From positions 4,371-68,370 of the forward strand of contig JAPPNY010000158.1 of NCBI GenBank assembly GCA_028818385.1: a DNA stretch of 64,000 nucleotides, written 5' to 3'. The notes beneath the pieces are model-generated. The model ran no database searches. It was not told the origin of the DNA and saw nothing but the letters and a program-made list of their open reading frames with translations. This stretch comes from Spirochaetaceae bacterium. GTDB taxonomy: Bacteria; Spirochaetota; Spirochaetia; SZUA-6; Bin103. This document shows, in pieces, positions 17,216 to 25,802 of this stretch (within the stretch, counting starts at the first letter, position 1; every line of letters begins with the position of its first letter). Position numbers and translations under genes: made by a program.

Positions 17216-18166
17216 GTGGCGGACCGATTGCTCGGCGTCGATCGCCAGGCCCCTGCCGGAGGGTTCCGGGAACGCGGCAGGGCGTATGCGCGCACGCGGG
17301 ACCTCGGTGGAAGGATCGCGGACGCCGTCATCCACGCCGTGCTGCTGCTGCTCCTGGTGCTCACGGTCGTGCCGTTCTACTACATGCTGGTCGTCTCGTT
17401 CGCACGCTACCAGGACGTGGCCGGCGGCGCCTTCTACCTCATTCCCAGGCACCTCGACCTGGGCTCCTACGCGCTGATCTTCGAAGACGACACCATACCG
17501 CGCGCGTTCCTGGTCAGCACCGTGGTCACCATCGTCGGCACCGCGGTGAGCATGCTGGTCACCACGTCGGCTGCCTACGCGCTGTCCAAGAAGGGCCTGC
17601 CGGGCCGCAACGCCATCTTCACCTACATCATCATCACCATGTTCTTCTCCGGCGGCCTCATCCCCCTCTACCTGGTCATGAAGGACCTCGGCTTCGTCGA
17701 CAGCTACCTGGTGATGATTCTCCCGCTGTCGGTCAACACGTTCTTTCTCATCCTCATGAAGAACTATTTCCTGACCATCCCGGAGTCCCTGGAGGAGTCG
17801 GCGCGGATCGACGGGGCCAACGACATCCTGATCATGTTCCGCATCGTGATCCCGATCGCCGCCCCGATCATGGCGACGATCTCGCTCTTCTACGCGGTCA
17901 CCTTCTGGAACGACTGGTGGTTCCCGATGCTCTTTCTGCAGGATCCCGACAAGTATCCGCTGCAGCTCCTGCTGCGCAAGATCGTCATCGAGCAGGAGAT
18001 GCTGAACCGGCTGGACCGCGTGTCGATGATGTCCGGCCGGCACTATTACCGGCTGTCGGTACAGATGGCCACGGTCGCGATCGCGACCCTGCCGATCCTC
18101 CTCGTGTATCCCTTCGTGCAGAAGTACTTCGCCAGGGGAATCATGATCGGTGCGATCAAGGCATGA
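17216..18166 (+). CDS. YtcP-type carbohydrate ABC transporter permease
   Basis: A 316-residue permease, the second half of the sugar-transport channel with the gene at 16184. Six hydrophobic helices start at about residue 40 (LLLLLVLTVVPFYYMLVVSF). The EAA motif is in ESLEESARIDGANDILIMFRIVIP (about residue 205-228), and the C-terminus FVQKYFARGIMIGAIKA is typical of the YtcP group. GTG 17216 is 12 nt after the previous stop. A stem-loop (18179-18196) separates it from the binding-protein gene. Confidence 0.9.
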   Translation: MADRLLGVDRQAPAGGFRERGRAYARTRDLGGRIADAVIHAVLLLLLVLTVVPFYYMLVVSFARYQDVAGGAFYLIPRHLDLGSYALIFEDDTIPRAFLVSTVVTIVGTAVSMLVTTSAAYALSKKGLPGRNAIFTYIIITMFFSGGLIPLYLVMKDLGFVDSYLVMILPLSVNTFFLILMKNYFLTIPESLEESARIDGANDILIMFRIVIPIAAPIMATISLFYAVTFWNDWWFPMLFLQDPDKYPLQLLLRKIVIEQEMLNRLDRVSMMSGRHYYRLSVQMATVAIATLPILLVYPFVQKYFARGIMIGAIKA

Positions 18167-18178
18167 ACATGGACCTTA

Positions 18179-18196
18179 TTCGGGTGCGTGCCCGAA
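18179..18196 (+). promoter_or_regulatory. Intercistronic stem-loop before binding-protein gene
   Basis: TTCGGG and CCCGAA are perfect 6-nt arms around a 6-nt loop between the permease stop and the binding-protein ribosome site. Such hairpins often protect a 3' transcript end and allow higher expression of the binding protein; no T-tract follows, so it is not a simple terminator. Confidence 0.45.
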
Positions 18197-18218
18197 AAAC
18201 ATAAGGCAGGAGGCTACG

Positions 18219-19817
18219 ATGAGAGGACTCATCAAGGTGCTGGCGATCGTATTCGTCCAGCTCGCGCTCGTCGCGACGCTCGCCGCCCAGGACTCGGAGC
18301 GCATCGAGGTGACCCTGGGGAGCATCAACATCGGTGCGGCGTTCCCGGAGGGAGTCGAGGATCCGATGCGTGACTGGATCGAGGAGCGATTCAACATAAC
18401 TCTGACCCCGAAGGACTACAACTGGGGGGACCTGGAGACCAAGATCAACACTTGGGCGGCGTCGGCCACCCTTCCCGACGTGTTCTTCATGGCCCACATC
18501 GGTACCGGCCGGTACTTCCAGTGGATCGCGGACGGCGTCGTCCGTGCGCTGCCGGAGGACCTGTCGCCCTGGCCGGACGTGGAGTCGACGGTCGAGAACA
18601 CCGGCGTGCGGGACTACGACGTGGACGGCCGCACGTACGTGCTGCCGCGGGGCGGCGCGAAGGTGCTGCCCTCCAGCCACCCCGAGCTCGCCACTTCCAA
18701 CCTGTGGTGGGGCAGCCGCACGCTGTTCGTGCGCAAGGACTGGATGGAGAAGCTCGGCATCGACGATCCGCAGACCGCCGAGGAGTTCATCGAGATGTGC
18801 GTGCGGTTCGTCACCGACGATCCGGACGGCAACGGCCAGGACGACACGATGGGCTTCAGCCTGCGGGCGATCTGGCCCCTCTACAGCCAGACCTTCGGCT
18901 ACGGCTATACCGACGGTAGCTGGGTCAAGGTGGGCGACGAGTACCACATCGGCACCACGACGCGGGCAGCGTTCGAGCTGTTCAGCTTCCTGCGCGAGCT
19001 CTACCAGCGCGGCGGCCTGGATCCCGACTTCATCCTGAACACCGGCGGCTTCGACTCCGTGGACCTGTTCGCCACCGACAAAGCGGGAGTGACCAACTTC
19101 CAGTCCGTGCCCGTGCACTACAACGGGTTCGTGGAGCGCTGGAAGCAGTTCAATCCTGACCGGGACTTCTTCGACCACGCGAAGGTGCTGCGGCCCTTCC
19201 CGGTCGACGGCTACGACGTCCACGCCATCGGAAGTGGCGGAGCGACCGGCTTCTGGTCGGAAAGCTTCATCGCCGGCACCGTCGACGACGAGAAGCTGAG
19301 CCGCATCCTGGACCTGTACGACTGGATGTACAGCCCGGAAGGCACCATGACGGTGATGTTCGGTCACGAGGGGCAGGACTACCGCATGGACGGGGCCGAG
19401 ATCGTGCCCCTGAAGACCGACGCGGACGGCAACCTGCTGGTCGCGAGCGATCTGTACCCGATCATGAGCGCGGCCGGCGGCTTCTCCTACCTGGCCAACT
19501 GGCCCGAGGACGCGGTGCAGTACGTCAATCCCAAGATTCCGGCGAAGGTCCGGGACGCGTCCATCGCCGAGATCGAGTGGTTCCACTCGGTCGGCGGCAA
19601 GGACACGCCGGCGATTCCCGCCGTGCAGGCAATCGACGTGCCCGAGAAGCAGAACCTGACCATCGACGTCGGCGCCTCCTGGGCCCGGTTCATCATCGAT
19701 GACTCCGGCAAGTCCAACGAGGAGCTGTACCAGGAGATGATCGACGAGTGGAACGCCAACGGCTACGCGGACGCCGTGGCGGCGATCACGGCCAAGGCGA
19801 AGGAGATGGGTCTGTAG
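18219..19817 (+). CDS. LplA-type extracellular solute-binding protein
   Basis: A 532-residue family 1 solute-binding protein. A classical signal peptide covers residues 1-21 (hydrophobic core IVFVQLALVATL, cleavage after LAA). The mature protein has the two-lobed pattern typical of LplA-like proteins: PDVFFMAHIGTGRYFQWIADG, YVLPRGGAK, and a DPDGNGQDDTMGF calcium-loop-like segment near residue 205. It would deliver an oligosaccharide to the permeases encoded just upstream (16184, 17216). ATG 18219 has GGCAGGAGG 5 nt upstream. A hairpin with a T-rich tail at 19843-19883 closes the operon. Confidence 0.88.
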   Translation: MRGLIKVLAIVFVQLALVATLAAQDSERIEVTLGSINIGAAFPEGVEDPMRDWIEERFNITLTPKDYNWGDLETKINTWAASATLPDVFFMAHIGTGRYFQWIADGVVRALPEDLSPWPDVESTVENTGVRDYDVDGRTYVLPRGGAKVLPSSHPELATSNLWWGSRTLFVRKDWMEKLGIDDPQTAEEFIEMCVRFVTDDPDGNGQDDTMGFSLRAIWPLYSQTFGYGYTDGSWVKVGDEYHIGTTTRAAFELFSFLRELYQRGGLDPDFILNTGGFDSVDLFATDKAGVTNFQSVPVHYNGFVERWKQFNPDRDFFDHAKVLRPFPVDGYDVHAIGSGGATGFWSESFIAGTVDDEKLSRILDLYDWMYSPEGTMTVMFGHEGQDYRMDGAEIVPLKTDADGNLLVASDLYPIMSAAGGFSYLANWPEDAVQYVNPKIPAKVRDASIAEIEWFHSVGGKDTPAIPAVQAIDVPEKQNLTIDVGASWARFIIDDSGKSNEELYQEMIDEWNANGYADAVAAITAKAKEMGL

Positions 19818-19842
19818 GCCCGCGCCAACCGTTCCGGTTTAC

Positions 19843-19883
19843 GGCCGTACCATCACACCGGTGGTGGTGCGGCCTCTTTGTTT
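19843..19883 (+). terminator. Rho-independent terminator of the sugar ABC operon
   Basis: A GC-rich hairpin formed by GGCCGTACCATCACACC and GGTGGTGGTGCGGCC (with a small bulge), 19843-19874, is followed by TCTTTGTTT. It lies 25 nt after the binding-protein stop. Confidence 0.65.
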
Positions 19884-19897
19884 CCGATGCCATCGGG

Positions 19898-19903
19898 TAG
19901 AAT
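19898..19903 (+). promoter_or_regulatory. -10 box of leaderless-type promoter
   Basis: TAGAAT ends 7 nt before ATG 19911, so the mRNA probably begins at the start codon. It lies directly after the upstream operon's terminator. Confidence 0.5.
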
Positions 19904-19910
19904 CCCCCGC

Positions 19911-20834
19911 ATGTCCTTCAAGTACAGCCTGCAGTGCGACACCCTGGAGTGGGTCGGATACCACGTGCTCAAGGAGCCCGACGTGGTGCTCCGAGCAGCC
20001 AAGGAGGCCGGTTACGACGGCGTCGACCTCCCCGGCAACCCGCAGGCGGTGGACGCCCGCGAGTGGCGCACGCGGGTCGCGGACTACGGCCTGGCGGTTC
20101 CGGAGGTGCTCGCCGCCTGGGGCTACTACCACGCCGGCGAGGAGCGCAACCTGGCCGGCACCGACCCCGCCAAGCGCGCCAGCGCCGTGCAGTACGCCAA
20201 GGACGTCGTCGACCTGGCGGCCGACCTGGGAGCCAGCTACACGGAGCTGTGCGCGGCGCAGCCGGCGGTCCCGCAGCTCCCCTTCCCGGTCGAGCCGGTG
20301 GCGGTGCTGCGCGACAACTTCCGCCAATCGATCCGGGAGATCTGCGCGCACGCGGCGCCGCGCGGCATCACCATCCTGCTGGAGCCGCTGAACACCTACG
20401 AGGGGCTCCCGGAGGTGCTCACGACCCTGTACGAGGCGGTCAACTACATCGACGAGCTGGGACTGGACAACCTCGGCGTGCAGCCGGACGTCTACCACAT
20501 GAACGTCGAGGAAGGCTCGATCCCGGACGCGCTGCGCCACGCCGGCCGGCACATCCGGCACTTCCACCTCAACGAGACCAACCACTGCCAGCACGGCACC
20601 GGCCACTGCGACTACCAGGAGATCTTCAGGATCCTCAAGGGGATCGGCTACGACGGCTACCTGTGCACGTACCTGCCCAAGACCACGCAGGCGATCCTGC
20701 AGGGCGGTGCGGCCAACCCGGACCGGCCGGACCTGGCCGAGGTCCTGAACGGCCTGCTCGGCTTCCTGAAGGAGACCGAGCGCACCGTCGACCAGTCGCG
20801 CGGGTTCTACGAGGCCGAAGGCTTCCGGAGCTGA
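19911..20834 (+). CDS. Sugar phosphate isomerase/epimerase (xylose-isomerase-like TIM barrel)
   Basis: A 307-residue AP-endonuclease-2-type TIM barrel. Metal-binding pattern residues are visible: Glu in ILLEPLNTYEG (about 162), Asp and His in QPDVYHMNVEEG (about 197-200), and His in HFHLNETNHCQHGTGHCDY (about 226-240). Relatives include D-tagatose 3-epimerase, inosose isomerase and hydroxypyruvate isomerase; which reaction this one performs cannot be told. No signal peptide. It starts a new transcription unit and is followed 7 nt later by a PhyH dioxygenase gene. Confidence 0.8.
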   Translation: MSFKYSLQCDTLEWVGYHVLKEPDVVLRAAKEAGYDGVDLPGNPQAVDAREWRTRVADYGLAVPEVLAAWGYYHAGEERNLAGTDPAKRASAVQYAKDVVDLAADLGASYTELCAAQPAVPQLPFPVEPVAVLRDNFRQSIREICAHAAPRGITILLEPLNTYEGLPEVLTTLYEAVNYIDELGLDNLGVQPDVYHMNVEEGSIPDALRHAGRHIRHFHLNETNHCQHGTGHCDYQEIFRILKGIGYDGYLCTYLPKTTQAILQGGAANPDRPDLAEVLNGLLGFLKETERTVDQSRGFYEAEGFRS

Positions 20835-20841
20835 CCGACCG

Positions 20842-21675
20842 ATGAGCCTCGACGCCCGGCTCGCGGAGTTGTCCGAGCGGGGCTACACCATCGTGCCCGA
20901 CGCGCTGTCGGCCGCGGAGACCGCCGCCACGCGCCGCGCCGTGCGCGAGCTGCTCGACACCGAGGAGGCGGTGGCGCGCTCCACCGGCACGCAGACCGAC
21001 AACCTGCGCAACGCTCACGCCATCGTCGGCAAGCACCCGCACTTCCACGAGTTCTACCTCAACCCGCCCGTGATGGACATCGTGCGCGCCGTGCTCGGCG
21101 ACGGCGCGCTGCTGTACGACGGCAACATCCGCGTTCCCATGCCGACCGGCCAGCGGGACGCCGCCAAGGGGTTCCAGGTGCACGTCGACCGCGAGGACTA
21201 CACGGTGCTGCCGTTCGCCGGCGGCACGCACTATCCGATGGCGATCAACGTGGTCTGGTGCCTGGTGGATTTCGACCGCCGCAACGGCGCCACCCTGCTC
21301 TGGCCCGGCTCGCACCGGTCGTGCGCGGTGCCGGACCCGGACCTGGAGCCGAGCGGGGCCGTGCAGGTCGAGGCGCGCGCCGGGTCCGCGATCGTCTGGG
21401 ACGCCGCGCTCTGGCACCAGGGCGGCATCAACCGAGGCGACGAGCCGCGCTGGACGGTGATCGGCTACTACCTGCGCCCGTGGCTGCGCGGCAAGACCGA
21501 CAGCATCCGCATGTTGCCCCCGGCGGCGGTCGAACGCATGTCCGACGCCGCAAAACGGCTGGTCGGCGTCACGTCGGCCGCGCCCGACTACTCCGAGGTC
21601 AAGGCGCTCGACGACCGGCAGCTCGCGGATCTGACCCTGGAGCAGCGCACGGTCCTGGGATTCCCCGTCTACTGA
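20842..21675 (+). CDS. Phytanoyl-CoA dioxygenase (PhyH) family protein 1
   Basis: A 277-residue non-heme Fe(II)/2-oxoglutarate oxygenase. The facial triad is HVD in FQVHVDREDYT (about residue 113-115) and the distal His in ALWHQGGINRG (about 193), with an Arg (PRWTVIGYYLRP) to bind 2-oxoglutarate. The double-stranded beta-helix signature NGATLLWPGSHR is clear. Family members hydroxylate unactivated carbons. It is cotranscribed with the isomerase (7-nt gap), so the substrate may be a sugar or polyol derivative; this is inference. It is one of four PhyH genes in the window. The 137 nt after its stop hold no recognisable gene. Confidence 0.85.
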   Translation: MSLDARLAELSERGYTIVPDALSAAETAATRRAVRELLDTEEAVARSTGTQTDNLRNAHAIVGKHPHFHEFYLNPPVMDIVRAVLGDGALLYDGNIRVPMPTGQRDAAKGFQVHVDREDYTVLPFAGGTHYPMAINVVWCLVDFDRRNGATLLWPGSHRSCAVPDPDLEPSGAVQVEARAGSAIVWDAALWHQGGINRGDEPRWTVIGYYLRPWLRGKTDSIRMLPPAAVERMSDAAKRLVGVTSAAPDYSEVKALDDRQLADLTLEQRTVLGFPVY

Positions 21676-21812
21676 TGCCTCCCGCTGCCCTTCGTTGACG
21701 CCATTGCGCGGGCGTGCAAGGGTCTGAGCTTCAACTGCGCTTACAGGCACAACACGAGAGCAGGCGGCGGACCGGCGGTCACTTCGCCCGCTCGAACGGG
21801 TGGAGGAACCCC

Positions 21813-23699
21813 ATGACGAACCGGAAACTCATGTCGTGCGCGACGATACTGCTCGGCCTGGTGCTGACGGCACCGGGCCTCTGGGCACAGGACTACCAGG
21901 AAGCGCCGGCGCTGGCCGCGATGGTGCAGGAGGGGACGATTCCCCCGGTCCAGGAACGGCTTCCCGCCGAGCCGCTGGTGATCGAGCCCGTCGAGGAGAT
22001 CGGCCAGTACGGCGGCACGTGGGAGAAGCTCATCTCGTCGGCGGGGCAGACGGCTCTAATGACCATCTATGCCTACGACCGGCTGTTGCGCTGGAACCCC
22101 GACGCTACGGCGATCGAGCCCAACATCGCCACGAGTTATGAGGTCACCGACGGCGGCAAGACCTTCGTGTTCCACCTCCGGGAGGGCATGAAGTGGTCGG
22201 ACGGCCACCCCTTCACGGCCGACGACTTCGTCTTCTGGTACGAGGACATGCTGCTGAACGAGGAGCTGACGCCCAGCTTCCCCACTTGGCTCAAGGCCGG
22301 CGGTGAACCGGTCGTGATCGAGAAGATCGACGACTACACCGTCAGGTTCCGCTTCGCCGCGCCGTACGGGCTGCTGCCCGAGTACCTGGCCTATTTCAAC
22401 CTGCCCTTTCGCCCCAAGCACTATCTGCAGCAATTCCATCCGGCGTATGCCGACCAGGACGATCTGGACAAGCTGATAAAGGAAGAGGGGGTCGAGCACT
22501 GGTACCAGCTCTTCCAGAACAAGGACCAGTGGTACCGGAAGTTCAACCCTGACCTTCCGGTGGTCGAGCCGTGGGTGGTCACCACGCCGCAGCCGGCGAC
22601 GCGCGTCGTGCTGGAACGCAATCCCTACTACTGGAAGACCGACCCGGCCGGCAACCAGCTCCCCTACATCGACCGCGTCGCGCTGACCCTGGTCGAGGAC
22701 ACCGAGACCATCAACTTCAAGACCATAGCGGGCGAGGCGGACATGCAGTCCAACCGACTGGCGGTCAGCAACTTCACGCTGTTCATGGAGAACAGGGAGG
22801 CCGGAGACTACCGCGTGCTGGTCTGGCCACGGGATCTGGGGTCGCACATCGGGATCATGCCCAACCTCAACGTGAACGACGAGGTGCTCGGCAAGGTCCT
22901 CCAGGACTCCCGCTTCAGAAAGGCCCTTTCGTTGAGCATCGACCGCGACGAGATCAACGAGCTGGTCTACCTGGAACAGGGAATCCCCCGGCAAGCCACG
23001 GTCATCTCCGGCTCCCCGCTCTTCAAGGAGGAATACGCCAGCGCCTATGCGGAATACGACCCCGCGAGTGCCAACGCGCTCCTGGACGAGATGGGGCTCA
23101 CGGAGCGTGACGGCGACGGGTTCCGGCTCCGACCCGACGGCGACACCCTGGCGCTGACCATCAATATCCCGGAGGGGGTCACCGACGACCTGGACGCCAT
23201 GGAGATCATCACCGAAAACTGGAGAGCCATAGGCGTCAAGGCGGCCTACAAGCCCCTGGAGCGGTCGCTGTTCAGAGAGCGGGTATATTCTGGCGAAGCC
23301 GAAGTCGGCACGTGGCTGCTGGATCGGAGCCAGTACCCCTTCGAGCCGATCTGGATCATCCCCACCAGTCAGCACACGTATTGGGCGCCGAAGTATGGCA
23401 CCTACTACGCATCGGGAGGAACGTCCGGCGAGAAGCCGCCCGCGGAGCTGCAGAGGCTCGTGGACATCTGGGAGGAGATCAAGGTCACGACCGACACCGA
23501 CCGCAAGAACGCGCTGTTTCAGGAGGTCCTCGACGCCCATCAGGAAAACGTCTGGATCATCGGCGTCGTCGGCGAGACCCCCCAGTTGGTGGTGGTCAAG
23601 AACAACTTCCGCAACGTTCCGGAGAAGTCCCTCTACGCGTGGTCCGTCGGTCACTACCTGGGACTGGCCAGGATCGAGCAGTTCTTCTTCAAGCAGTAG
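21813..23699 (+). CDS. Family 5 (oligopeptide-type) ABC substrate-binding protein
   Basis: A 628-residue SBP_bac_5 protein. Signal peptide: residues 1-26 (core ATILLGLVLTAPGLW, cleavage WAQ|DY). The mature protein begins with a proline-rich linker then the classic WNPDATAIEPNIATSYEVTDGGKTFVFHLREGMKWSDGHPF-type lobe start (FHLREGMKWSDG near residue 126), ERNPYYWKTDPAGNQLPYID and FRKALSLSIDRDEIN. Such proteins bind peptides, nickel, opines or oligosaccharides. ATG 21813 has GGTGGAGG upstream. It heads an operon with an esterase (23777) and two permeases (25803, 26801). Confidence 0.9.
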   Translation: MTNRKLMSCATILLGLVLTAPGLWAQDYQEAPALAAMVQEGTIPPVQERLPAEPLVIEPVEEIGQYGGTWEKLISSAGQTALMTIYAYDRLLRWNPDATAIEPNIATSYEVTDGGKTFVFHLREGMKWSDGHPFTADDFVFWYEDMLLNEELTPSFPTWLKAGGEPVVIEKIDDYTVRFRFAAPYGLLPEYLAYFNLPFRPKHYLQQFHPAYADQDDLDKLIKEEGVEHWYQLFQNKDQWYRKFNPDLPVVEPWVVTTPQPATRVVLERNPYYWKTDPAGNQLPYIDRVALTLVEDTETINFKTIAGEADMQSNRLAVSNFTLFMENREAGDYRVLVWPRDLGSHIGIMPNLNVNDEVLGKVLQDSRFRKALSLSIDRDEINELVYLEQGIPRQATVISGSPLFKEEYASAYAEYDPASANALLDEMGLTERDGDGFRLRPDGDTLALTINIPEGVTDDLDAMEIITENWRAIGVKAAYKPLERSLFRERVYSGEAEVGTWLLDRSQYPFEPIWIIPTSQHTYWAPKYGTYYASGGTSGEKPPAELQRLVDIWEEIKVTTDTDRKNALFQEVLDAHQENVWIIGVVGETPQLVVVKNNFRNVPEKSLYAWSVGHYLGLARIEQFFFKQ

Positions 23700-23704
23700 C
23701 CTGA

Positions 23705-23744
23705 GAGGACGGCGTCCCCGTCGAACCGGCGGGGCGCCGTCCTC
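23705..23744 (+). terminator. Strong hairpin after binding-protein gene
   Basis: GAGGACGGCGTCCCCG and CGGGGCGCCGTCCTC pair with one bulged base around a 9-nt loop. No T-tract follows, so it may attenuate transcription into the downstream genes or protect the binding-protein mRNA rather than terminate fully. Confidence 0.5.
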
Positions 23745-23776
23745 ATCCGAACAGGCCTCATCCGGCTCCCGCTGAC

Positions 23777-25756
23777 ATGAGCGACCCCTCGCCTGCCCCG
23801 CCACTACCGGCCACCGCCATCGCCGGTTCCCGCGGGCCGGAGACCGCCGACCGGCTCATCCATCACTTCGTGGACCGGACCGCGCCGCGTCTGCGGCTCC
23901 CGGCGGAGCCCGAAGCATGGATGCAACGCGCCGGCGACCTGCGCCGCCGCGCGCGCGCCCTGTTGCTGCGCGGGCACCCTCCCGACGCCGTCGACGCCCC
24001 GGTTCCCGTCGAGTGGACGGCGACCCTGGAGCCGTCCCCGGACTACCGCATCCACAAGCTGCGATTCGAGGGCTATCCGGGCGTCTGGATGCCCGCGCTG
24101 CTGTACGAACCCGCCGGCGTGGATGCCCACCGGACGCCGCCGGCCGTCCCGGTCGTGCTCGACGCCGTGGGCCACGGCCCGGCGGGCCATACGGCGGTCT
24201 ATCTGCAGGCGCGGCGGATCAACCTCGCCAAGCGGGGGCTGCTGACGCTGTGCCTGGAGCTCGGCGGACGCGGCGAGAGCACCAACCTCATCGATCACAA
24301 CGCACAACTCCTCCTCGACGTGGTCGGCCAGTGCGGTGCCGGCGTGTACTACCTGATCATGAAGCGCGCGCTCGACCTGCTGCTCGGCCTGCCGGCAGCC
24401 GACCCGAAACGCGTGGCCATGACCGGCCTGTCGGGAGGCGGGTGGCAGACCATCGTCCTCTCCTCCCTCGACGAGCGCGTCACGGTCGCGGTTCCGGTGG
24501 CCGGGCACATGCCCGTGTTCGCCCGCCGCGACCGGGCGGACATCGGCGATGCCGAGCAGCTCCCCGCCGACCTGTGCACGATCGCGGACTACGATGTCCT
24601 GTCCGCCCTGATGGCCCCGCGGCCGACGCTGTTCATCTACAACACGTACGACTCGTGCTGTTTCCAGGCGCACAAGGCCGTGCCCGGCACCCACGGGGCG
24701 GCCCGCGCCGCGTTCGAGCTGCTCGGAGCGGGCGATCGGTGCGCTCTGCACGTGAGCGAGGAGCCCGGCCACCACTACGGGCACGACAGCCGCGCCAGGC
24801 TCTACGGGTGGCTCAACCGCCACTTCGGGCTCGACACCCCGCCGGCCGACCTGCCGTGGGAGCACGAGGCGCTTCCGTTCGCCGAGCTCCAGGTCGGCCT
24901 GCCGGCCGAGCGGCGCAGTTGGGCGGACATGGCCTCCGGCCGCTTGCGCGAGCTTCGCGACCGGGAGGCGGCCGGCGGCCGTGCGCCGGGCGGCCGTGCG
25001 ATCGACCGCGCGGCGATCGACGCACTGCTGCGCTGGCAGCCGGCCACCGTGACCGCCGCCTCCGTCGTGGAGAGCTGGTACCGGCCGCCGCCGGACGCCG
25101 CGCCCGTGCTGCCTTGGGCGGAGCCGCCGCACGGCGTTCCAGCCCGCGGCGCTCTCGTGGAGCAGATGGTGCTGGAGGTGGATGGCACGTGGCCGCTGCC
25201 GGCCACCATCGCCCGGCTGAGCGGCGCTGACGAGTGCTCGATCCTGATCGGTGACGAGGAAGGCGCCGGCGCGGGAGCGCATGCGGGGGCGCGTGCGGAC
25301 GCCACGCTGGCGGAGCGGGCCTTCCGCGCCGGTCGCACGCTGCTCCACGTCGACCTGCTCGGCTTCGGCCGCTTGAGTCCTCAGCCCGAGTACGGCCTGT
25401 TGCTGCATGCGCTCGGACGGCCGCTGCTCGGCCTGCAGGTGGCGCAGCTCAGCGCCATCGCCGGGTGGCTGCGGTCCGACGGCGCCGGCCCCATCACGAT
25501 CCAGACGTCCGGCAGGGCCGCGGCGGCGGTGGCCCTGTTCGTGGCGGCGCGCGATCCCGGTGCGTTCGCGGCCATCGAATCCGGGGGATCCATGCCGCGC
25601 ACCTTCGACGAGATCGTGCAGTTCCCCTACCGGTTCGAGGGCAGCGAGCAGTCCCTGTTCTGCCACGGCCTGCGCTCGACCCTGGACGTGGACGACCTGC
25701 TGGCGGCCGCCGCGCCGGTCACCGTCCGCGACGGCAGGCTCGGCGTGCTCCGCTGA
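23777..25756 (+). CDS. Alpha/beta-hydrolase (acetyl-xylan-esterase-like), two-domain
   Basis: A 659-residue cytoplasmic hydrolase. The N-terminal half (about 30-350) is an alpha/beta-hydrolase of the large esterase/peptidase type: nucleophile elbow GLSGGG (about residue 217), candidate acid Asp in IYNTYDSCC, and His in EEPGHHYGHDS. The C-terminal half (about 440-655) looks like a second, degenerate hydrolase domain with TSGRAAAAVALFVAARDPG but no obvious triad. It sits inside a peptide-type ABC operon between the binding protein and the permeases, so it probably deacylates or otherwise processes the imported substrate. ATG 23777 has no good ribosome site; coupling after the 23705 hairpin is unclear. 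Confidence 0.75.
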   Translation: MSDPSPAPPLPATAIAGSRGPETADRLIHHFVDRTAPRLRLPAEPEAWMQRAGDLRRRARALLLRGHPPDAVDAPVPVEWTATLEPSPDYRIHKLRFEGYPGVWMPALLYEPAGVDAHRTPPAVPVVLDAVGHGPAGHTAVYLQARRINLAKRGLLTLCLELGGRGESTNLIDHNAQLLLDVVGQCGAGVYYLIMKRALDLLLGLPAADPKRVAMTGLSGGGWQTIVLSSLDERVTVAVPVAGHMPVFARRDRADIGDAEQLPADLCTIADYDVLSALMAPRPTLFIYNTYDSCCFQAHKAVPGTHGAARAAFELLGAGDRCALHVSEEPGHHYGHDSRARLYGWLNRHFGLDTPPADLPWEHEALPFAELQVGLPAERRSWADMASGRLRELRDREAAGGRAPGGRAIDRAAIDALLRWQPATVTAASVVESWYRPPPDAAPVLPWAEPPHGVPARGALVEQMVLEVDGTWPLPATIARLSGADECSILIGDEEGAGAGAHAGARADATLAERAFRAGRTLLHVDLLGFGRLSPQPEYGLLLHALGRPLLGLQVAQLSAIAGWLRSDGAGPITIQTSGRAAAAVALFVAARDPGAFAAIESGGSMPRTFDEIVQFPYRFEGSEQSLFCHGLRSTLDVDDLLAAAAPVTVRDGRLGVLR

Positions 25757-25802
25757 GGCTAATGCCTGCTATCGGTCCGGAGGCGAGCGTCGAGGTGAGC
25801 GG

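Noticed and set aside
21676..21812. Possible small RNA or gene between the PhyH gene and the binding-protein gene
   Set aside because: No convincing reading frame, stem-loop or promoter was found in the 137 nt.
23804..25666. A 620-codon minus-strand frame opposite the esterase gene
   Set aside because: Typical high-GC shadow frame; the plus strand has the GLSGGG and PGHHYGHD catalytic motifs.
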